Positions 56,971 through 64,000 of a stretch of DNA of 64,000 nt are shown here, in pieces (position 1 is the first letter of the stretch; the number at the start of each line of letters is the position of its first letter). This stretch comes from Fasciolopsis buskii (lineage: Eukaryota; Platyhelminthes; Trematoda; Plagiorchiida; Fasciolidae). A model generated the notes under the pieces. The model made no database searches and had not been told where the DNA came from. It saw nothing but the letters and a program-made list of their open reading frames with translations. Position numbers and translations under genes: made by a program. The DNA lies in NCBI GenBank assembly GCA_008360955.1, contig LUCM01000098.1, forward strand, positions 15,806-79,805. Reading direction: 5' to 3'.

Positions 56971-57079
56971 TGACTGAACTGTTGGATGAAATCACCGAGG
57001 CCAAAATGGCTTATGTCGAGGCCGTGAAAGCCACTTGTAATAAAATGCAGAACAGTACGCTCGAATTTGAGAAGAAAAC
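56971..57079 (+). CDS. Exon 3: F-BAR-like helix
   Basis: A 109-nt exon: two bases completing a codon, 35 codons and two leftover bases before GTAAGT. It reads TELLDEITEAKMAYVEAVKA and TCNKMQNSTLEFEKK. The stretch resembles the F-BAR signature in which a helix of the type ef.keRa.iE..Ya+.L.kL.kk carries the conserved Tyr-Ala; here it is AKMAYVEAVKATCNKM. It is strongly helical, charged and free of Pro and Gly. Phases match both neighbours. BAR or another coiled-coil family remains possible. Confidence 0.65.
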
Positions 57080-57388
57080 GTAAGTCACACTTTTTTGTTT
57101 GCTGGGAAATGGTAAATTACTAGAAATGGTGGGATACAATATGTTTTCTGTGAAAAAAGTGTTTGTTATGCCAACTTTAATGAGACCAATTTTCCACTCA
57201 TTATACTCGCAATCTTCAGCGACGTGTGTTAGGGTTGTTGTTCAGACAAAAAGGGAAACACGACATGTAAGAATCACCAGTGAGTGCCTATTTTTGTCCT
57301 AAACACTCAATGCAGGAAAGTTATTCCATTTTTGAATTCAATATACTTCATTCTGAAAGATGATATTTTGTGAATCCCCGTTCTTAAG

Positions 57389-57458
57389 ATCTTACTTTCC
57401 GGCAACGTTGGAAGACTTCCGTAACTCCATGCTGGATTGCCTGAAAGCTGAGGTCGAG
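57389..57458 (+). CDS. Exon 4: F-BAR-like helix
   Basis: A 70-nt exon between an acceptor CCGTTCTTAAG and a donor GTCGAG/GTGAGT. The first base completes a Thr codon left by exon 3, then 23 codons (SYFPATLEDFRNSMLDCLKA, EVE) end in phase 0. The form tL.dFrnsml..lkaevEl matches the F-BAR block gTL..aW..ll.e.e..a, which follows the Tyr-Ala helix at about this distance. Confidence 0.65.
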
Positions 57459-57459
57459 G

Positions 57460-60400
57460 TGAGTTTCACTTGCCATGAATATATGTTCAGTTTGAGACGA
57501 ATGATCTCCCATTCTGTCTGATGAATTCTCGATGTAAATCAGGGAAGCGTTAATCAAACTGACAATTTTTACAGAATACTGCGCTGAAATCGGACGGTGA
57601 TGCGGGTGTGACGAGAACGGATAGATATCATTTGGACTGGTGAAAACCTGAAAATGCAGTCAGATAAAGCTTTCATCATTATAATGTACGCGGGTTAGTT
57701 GAGTCAGCGGAAACGGCGCTTCCTATTTTTAAGTTTACCATGTATTGGGAAGTAACAGCTTTGCTCGTATCCGTTAATCATTGGCTTAGGTTGTGTTCAG
57801 GGAAAAATGCATTTGTTTGGTTGGAATTCTGGTTTCGCATTGCCAGTCCAATTGAAGACGTGGTATTTTTCCCTCCAAAAAGCACCGTGGTTGGTAAAAA
57901 AAAATGTGATATTTATATTTACCTTTGTATATGTATTATCAAATGGTGCTTTTAGTATGATCCAGTTTCTGGATTGACCTTTATAAAACCTCGAATATAT
58001 GGCAAGTGCGAAAAGATACAGTGAAAAAGAAATAGTGGGTAATAATGCTTTAATAAACTTCAGCAGTTTAGGTGGCGTTTGCCCATTTGTGCTCCCCTAT
58101 TCTTGTTTGCAATAAGTTCCCTCCATGAATGCAGTCCAAATGACTAGCGCTCCGTAAATGGTATCACATCCGGCATGTTTTTTTTTCAATTAGTTCGCCT
58201 AATGCTCCGAGGGAAGGCACCAGTCTGTCGCTTAACTTCCTGAGTTCAGTTTAACTGTATAGTGCGTTGCATTTCCTAGAAGGTCGTGAATTCGTGAAGC
58301 TAGCGTCTCACAATGTCATCAGTCAGTGACATTGTACCACTACTAGGTATACTGTTGATGTTGTTCCTGTCTACATGTAGGACTTCGTATGTCCTGCGGA
58401 TAGTATTTCAGATTTGTCTCCGATGGAATTCTCTGCATGGAGATACTGACATACGCTACTGTCGATCTGTTTCACCGCAGTATCCTCTGGCGTAAATCTT
58501 GGCACCTTATTCTGTTTGTTGAGAAGCTTTTTTATAAGAGAAGAAGAGCGACAATAATGCCAAAGAAATAGCTAACGTTTGCCAACCATACGATAGCTAC
58601 TTGGAATTTGGTAGTACTGGTATTGCGAATAGTATTCGCTTATTTGTACTTGGGATCCATGTGAAAAATGCCTCATTGGAAGTCAAAACAGATTTGCTCT
58701 GAATTCTAGTTTGATGTAAAGGGATTAAAACGTGAAGCAAAGTGACAAATGTTGAAAAATTTCACTCGGCTATTCTCTGCTACAACATTTAATTCATGGC
58801 TCATTTGATTGATTTTTCACCGTTTGATCGGCCAACGTCGCCCCGGCTGAGCGTTTTGCCCTGAGTGCAAAACATTTACTGGTCCCGATGATTGCAAGAT
58901 GAACCTAATGAATGATGAGTGCATCTGATCTAATTGGTCAATGTTTACTTTATTTTCAAATTGACGGACGAAGGATCATGCCTTGTTGTTACGATTTGTC
59001 GGTCGTTCAAGGTTTACAAATTAAAATGTAAATGCATCACTAACGAAATTATTTTGCTCATCCTTTGTTGTTCATGCTGCGGAGATTGCAGACTAGGACC
59101 CACGTTCACATTCTTTAAACTGGTATGTCTTTTTTCGGATGGCCTGATGTTTTGTGAGTTTTTCATTGTTGATTTTTGCTGCGGACGACATTCCTGAGGT
59201 TTTGTTATTAATGTCTTATATGAAGTGTTGTATTTGATTGAAAATATGCGACCATGCTAAGCAGATGTACGTTTCAATGTGGCGCTTTTTGCTCCGTACA
59301 CTTTGATTACATTTTGTAGAACAATAGCATGTGAGTTGTTCGATAAATTTAGTAACAGTGGAGGAAGCAATTCTTTCCGACCGTTATGATAACCGAAGTC
59401 GCGATTTTGTCGTTTTTTCACCACACTGGTGATAGATCCAATTAGTACACAGAAAGCCTTCCTAGAAAATGAACTTTACATGTGAGCAAACCTCGGCGCA
59501 TCGCTTGTCTGGCGCAAGTTGTGAAAACCTGTGAAAATGTACCATGGTGCCGTGATTTTTCGGGTTCATCATCTAGCTCCTTTAGCTGTATGGTTCGAAT
59601 GTTGTTTGTATGTGTTGGTCCCAAATCACTTTGCTGCTTCACTGAAGGTTTTGATCACCTAGCATGACATGCAGCTCACAATTATCTTGCCAGCATTCTA
59701 GCTGACTTAACCAGCCGCTGCAACTGGTGATGAAACATTTGTGGTCGAAACCCCAAGACTCAGCAGTCAGAACTTCATACTTTGTTAGTTTTTTCACATA
59801 TATTTGTTTTTGTTCTGGCTTAATTGATGTCACTGAGATATAATGAACTAATAACCGTATTACTGGATGTGAGACGCAGTAATTAACTGAAAAATATCAG
59901 CAAGGGTTCAATCTTAATGTGGTAATGAGCGGGTTCTGACGAATCGGCGAACAGTGGGACGTTGGAATGTTAGTGTTGCGAACTTAAGCCCTTCCACAAT
60001 CTGCCAGCCTTCTGTTGATTGTGGCTCGTTTTTCTTGTAAATAATCATGACTACGGAGAACAATCATTTCCAGTGAAGTTCTTCTCACTTGTGAACTCTG
60101 AAACCTAGAATAAAAAAACGGTAAGATAGGCACTCGTTGTCACTATGAGACCTTAGGTGATTTTCAAAAATCCTCATCTCTCACCACCTCAACCTACATT
60201 ACAAAGTCTTTCTAGTTCTTGACAAATTTGATCAACTATCTTTTTCATTAAGGTTCACATTCGATTGCTTGATGGCACTAGATTGATTTCCTTCCGTTAA
60301 ATCTACTAGTCATCTAATATTCACATGCTGATTTCACTGATCTAGTCATGACTTTCAAAAACGAAGATTTGTGGATAAACATTAGTTAGTCAGTTTTTAT

Positions 60401-60535
60401 AATGAATGAATTTGCATCAATGTGCTTTGGTTTTTGTTGCTACCTCTCGGCGTCGCCTACTCAAAAGAAAATAAGACGACGAGAAATAGTGAAATATCGA
60501 CTGAGGGCTATATAGAACTATACAGATTTCGACAG
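57460..60535. other. Intronic sequence
   Basis: This is the first part of the 6.4-kb intron after exon 4. A possible extra exon start (TTTTTACAG at 57575 followed by AATACTGCGCTG) has an open frame but ends at TGA, and it is not needed for phase. Frames at 59434-59833 on the minus strand have protein-like composition without a known motif. Confidence 0.35.
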
Positions 60536-60539
60536 CAAG

Positions 60540-61880
60540 AACATCACTGATTAGAACATCTATTGTTTCCAACCATCGCTTGTGCGAATTCCGTGGACCC
60601 CAACCCGGAAGTCTAACTGGACTTACATATGCCAGTGCAGTGGTTAGAGTTTCCATACCCTTCTGTCCTCCCACCGAGTGGCCACCTCCGCCTCATCTTC
60701 CAGCCAATATTTGAAACGGAGTACAGCGTGAACAGGAAGCAGTTGTTTTGCGGGGATACGCGTAGTTCGCTATCATACGACACAGAACCCTACGCCTAAC
60801 CTCTCAGTCACTGAGAAAACTCCCATGTTCTTCCGAAATTACTTAGTCAGCGATATCAAAAAACCGAAATCCTTCGTATATTTATTTGCTCCTAATGGCC
60901 ATGTTCCAGAGCCGTATAGTGGTACTGATTCCACTGTCGCCGTGCCCATTCGACTTCTAGTCGATAAACGAACATCACACGGACGCCACAAATGCCTCAA
61001 ATTGGCGAATGCCAACTTAACCTTCTAAATGCTGGGTGACAGTTCACCCGGTACATGTCTAGTTGGTGCGATAAAACCACCCAAGTAAAAATCCATTTCC
61101 TTCAGTCATCCTCTCCTCTGGAAGAACGGGGTTTTTGGCTTCTAGCCTATTAGATCCTTTGCCACAATTTTAGACTTTGGTACAATTCTTCAGGCATTCA
61201 GTACGAATCTGCGGCTTATTTAAATCTCCATTCAGGCGCACAACATCTTTGACATATTCCAAGTCAAATAAGATCCTGTTTGAGCAATTATGATTGCCTT
61301 TATTCTCACTTAAGGATAGGCCATGATCACCTCAACGCGAAAATTGAAAAGAAAGAGGTGAATAGGAGGTACCCTGATGAATACCACTTTACTTAATGAA
61401 GTCAGGTCAAAGCTTGTCATAAACAGGGGCTCATCGTGGATTGTTCGAATAGTGAAACTGGATATATTAAGTGAATTTCTCCAGCACTTCATTAATTTAG
61501 AAGCAGCTTTTCAGAATTCCTCGATAAGCTAAGTCGAATGTCGCTTTCAAGTCAAGAACGACAAAAATCACCAGTTTAGGAGACATGCCTATTTCCTAAA
61601 TTCTGTTACGGACTGAATATTCGATTATCGCAAATCCGACGGAGGCAAAACCGACTGACGCGTGCTCATTTTGGGGCCATTAGATGGTCGGCGGAGAATG
61701 ATGCCATCAAGCTGCTTGGATGTGATATTTACAAAACTAATTCTTCGATGATTTTCGCACAAAGAGCTATCGTCTTTCTTCTAATTCGGTTTAATTACCG
61801 ATTTCCGCTGTTCGTTAGGAATTTGTTCTCTTTCCTCAAAAAGAATGAAGATAGTCGATCTGCTTCACCAACCATATACA
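60540..61880 (-). mobile_element. Decayed RTE-like LINE, minus strand, in intron
   Basis: This LINE relic covers the RT from the fingers to its C-terminus on the minus strand, with all major blocks in order. It inserted antisense to the host gene model, inside the intron before the last exon. No tail or endonuclease was recognised. Sequence up to 62100 may belong to it. Confidence 0.75.
60560..61860 (-). pseudogene. LINE reverse transcriptase, broken
   Basis: Minus-strand blocks in order: KKDDSSLCENHRRISFVNIT (family FKKGDxxxCENYRGISLv), DGIILRRPSN (family IILRRLT), LVIFVVLDLKATFDLAYRG (family VFLDlKAAFDSVDR), GIHQGTSYSPLSFQF (family GVRQGCPLSPfLFNF), LEYVKDVVRLNGDLNKPQ (catalytic YADD degraded to YVKD), FANLRHLWRPCDVRLST (family AFANLRHLWRRRDVRLS), VPLYGSGTWPLGA, and near 60620 RLPGWGPRNSHKRWLETI. 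The GWGPR motif, a stop in copies 1 and 2, is intact here. Stops and frame changes inactivate it. Confidence 0.8.
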
Positions 61881-61899
61881 TTTAAGATAATCTTTCTTT

Positions 61900-63890
61900 C
61901 AGCTAATTGCTAATTTTGAAGGAAAAACTGACACCTGATTGAACTCGGTCATTTGAAGGCGTAAATGGGAGGTCCAACACTCCCTAGAATATCCTCTCAA
62001 ATGTTTTCCGTTTCTCTGCGTGAATCTGTTAACACAGTTGTACCAAAATTTTTCGCTCTGCATGCAACTGGAGTTTTTCACACGATGGGTCAATTAGTCA
62101 CCGATTCGCAGCATTCGTCTGAAAGCGTGTGATTAAAAATGTGCAAGATTAAATTAATTTTTCATGATATACACCGTTATACGATAGTTGACCAGTCCTT
62201 CGGTTACTTAGAAGATAGGAAGTTTGAATCAAAATCTAAAGCTGATGGATTACAGTTGAGGGATGCCACACATTGTGCCATGGGATGAAACAATGAGTGT
62301 TCTAACTAACACAACAAATAAATTCATTTTGAGAGCAGTGGGTATCAATTAAATATCGAACTAATCTAACTGCAATGTACCGTAGCACGAGGAAAAACCC
62401 GAAACAGTTATCGGATTACCTCTGTGTAACCGCCAGTGTTTTGTCTACTCGTTATTTGTCAGTAGGCGTACCACAGATTAGGTTATTTGGTCTCATCGAC
62501 ATGCTCCCTGTTGCGTCGGTCGTTGATGGAAATTTAACGCACAACTATTTCGATAGATGGCGGATGGTAAAAAGACAACCACATGCTCCGAGGGCAAAAG
62601 CATTTTTTTAAAGCAAATGTGTTAGGACCAAACTAGCTAGAAGATGATTTTAGTTAGACACGTGCCCAACCTTACTGATGGTCAAGGTGATGCAGGAGTA
62701 TGAAATTTCGAGCCTAGTTGTTTGTCGGAAATCGTTTAACAAATATGATCTCGACTCCTACCATTTGGCAACTGGCGATCAGAAAAGCCAGGAGTTTTAA
62801 TATGCTCATTGCCACCAATATATAAGTCAGGATGTGGTGCACATAAATTGACGAATTCACGTTGTTTTTCACAGCCTTATATTCTTTGCAATTATGGCCC
62901 ATATTTACATGGTCACATGTCACGTAAACCAATTGGCAGCAGTCTGATTTCGAAAACTAGGTTTGCAAGATTTCTGTAGTTGGTTTTTGTCGTTTTTCAA
63001 GGGAACCTGAAGAACATGAAAGAAATCGGAAAACAAACGAATGGAACCAGCTTAGAACAAGAAGTGCACCGAAGGGCACGAGATTGCGTCACTTTTGAAG
63101 ATAAATCTGGGTTGCACGTCCCGGAACGTTGGAAAATTTCAACGACTGAGTCTGGGAACAAAGCATGAAAATTGACTATTCATTAACACAATGAACTATT
63201 TGTATAATACTGTTTTCTTTTTATTGGAATAAAACAGCAATACATTTCGTTGGCACGTCAATCCTTGCAACAGCACCACCAACCGGAACTTTACAGTCAA
63301 ACAAACGAGGAACTGTCGTAAATGACTGGGAGTTGACTGGTGATGCAATAGCATTAGTATTTAAAAAGGGCGCCATTTATCGCAAGAAGAGGCAGTTTCG
63401 CCTTGACTGCATACACGGATTACAGATGCAGATATGAAGTTCCTTTGAAAACGGTCTGGAAACAATTGATGGGAATAAAAATAAATTGGCCATGCTAAAT
63501 CACAAAAGCATTCCTGTTGCTAGTGTTCTTCTAATTTTAGAGAAGCTGACAAAATGCGTTTGTGTTTTAGTTTGTTGCGTGTGCGGATCGCTTAAGTCGG
63601 TATGAGGAAAAATGAGGAAAATTGTGGAATTAACTCGTTGATCACGTGTGACTAATTAACCGTGCACTCAAGTACATACTTCTAATAGATATTCCTTTGG
63701 GTCATCTCATGTGATCGTGGAAAATGAGTTTTTTTGGTGTTGCTGATGAACACTTACTATGGTGCTCACAATCCTTTCCTATCTTTAGTTGAGACAGTTT
63801 CTTAAATTCTGAGTGATAACCCACCAGCTTAGTCTTTATTGGGACCAGTTGCGGCTAACGAATGAATGCTTCCCGGGTTTGTTTTCAATT
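61900..63890. other. Intronic sequence before last exon
   Basis: No confident feature is seen. An acceptor-like TTGTCGTTTTTCAAG near 63000 precedes an open frame ending at TGA (to 63168), which could be an alternative terminal exon but shows no family motif. AATAAA occurs at 63227. The intron ends in the tract TTTTCAATTCACTTTCAG. Confidence 0.35.
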
Positions 63891-63899
63891 CACTTTCAG

Positions 63900-64000
63900 T
63901 TGAAAGAGAGGGCCATGAAGGATACTCGAGACAGAGTGATTGAACCTTTGAAATGCATTTTGTTGCACAAACGTCATCAGGTTTCCCGGCTTGATGCATT
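63900..64000 (+). CDS. Exon 5 (runs off window): F-BAR/BAR-like helix
   Basis: After the acceptor CAATTCACTTTCAG the frame enters in phase 0, exactly as exon 4 left. It reads LKERAMKDTRDRVIEPLKCI, then LLHKRHQVSRLDA, and is cut by the window edge. The motif rdrViEPLk..l....... corresponds to the h..la..l...v..PL..f block shared by F-BAR and some BAR proteins (FAM92 and RICH types have V.(E/D)PL followed by K-rich sequence). This is the strongest family clue in the gene. No in-frame stop is seen. Confidence 0.65.
   Translation, partial: MKERAMKDTRDRVIEPLKCILLHKRHQVSRLDA

Noticed and set aside
57576..57643. Extra exon between exons 4 and 5 of the F-BAR-like gene
   Set aside because: An acceptor is present but the frame soon ends in TGA, the possible donor is weak, and exons 4 and 5 already join in phase.

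Overview
The window is eukaryotic genomic DNA. It has no operons and no long open reading frames. It contains spliced exons with good GT-AG sites and many decayed retroelements. The LINE remnants carry short signatures (GCETW, VFDHRCLR, RLRWLG, GWGPR) that I know from the RTE-like endonuclease/reverse-transcriptase elements of flukes. Together with Ty3/gypsy and Penelope-like (PLE) pieces and very long introns, this suggests a digenean trematode (flatworm). The species cannot be told from the sequence, and the trematode call is inference.

Layout. Positions 1-17.9 kb are a transposon graveyard. In order they hold a 3' LINE copy, a minus-strand gypsy gag-protease-RT fragment, a plus-strand LINE, an inverted pair of short repeats, a LINE scrap, a second LINE copy identical to the first over 615 bp, another short repeat, a near-complete minus-strand LINE (endonuclease to RT) and an LTR-like block. 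Positions 18-37 kb are mostly unassigned, with microsatellites, hairpins, two candidate exons and a third, diverged LINE copy. Positions 37-64 kb contain what looks like one plus-strand protein-coding gene. Its five exons are phase-compatible, and the last three and a half encode a coiled region resembling an F-BAR (or BAR) domain. Its largest intron carries three PLE remnants (41.7-45.4 kb), a LINE (50.7-51.8 kb) and two candidate exons that may belong to something else. The intron before the last exon carries another minus-strand LINE (60.5-62 kb).

The most interesting signal is a dispersed short repeat at 4.2, 4.5, 14.3 and 40.3 kb, on both strands. Its core matches a minimal type I hammerhead ribozyme: a CUGANGA box, a 4-bp stem II, a GAA box, a palindromic ACCGGU stem III and a matching stem I. 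All copies here look damaged. PLEs are known to carry hammerheads in their terminal repeats and three PLEs are present, so these are probably PLE terminal repeats or a derived non-autonomous (retrozyme-like) family.

Every transposon reading frame seen is broken by stops, frameshifts or lost catalytic residues. No rRNA gene, intact tRNA gene or CRISPR was found.
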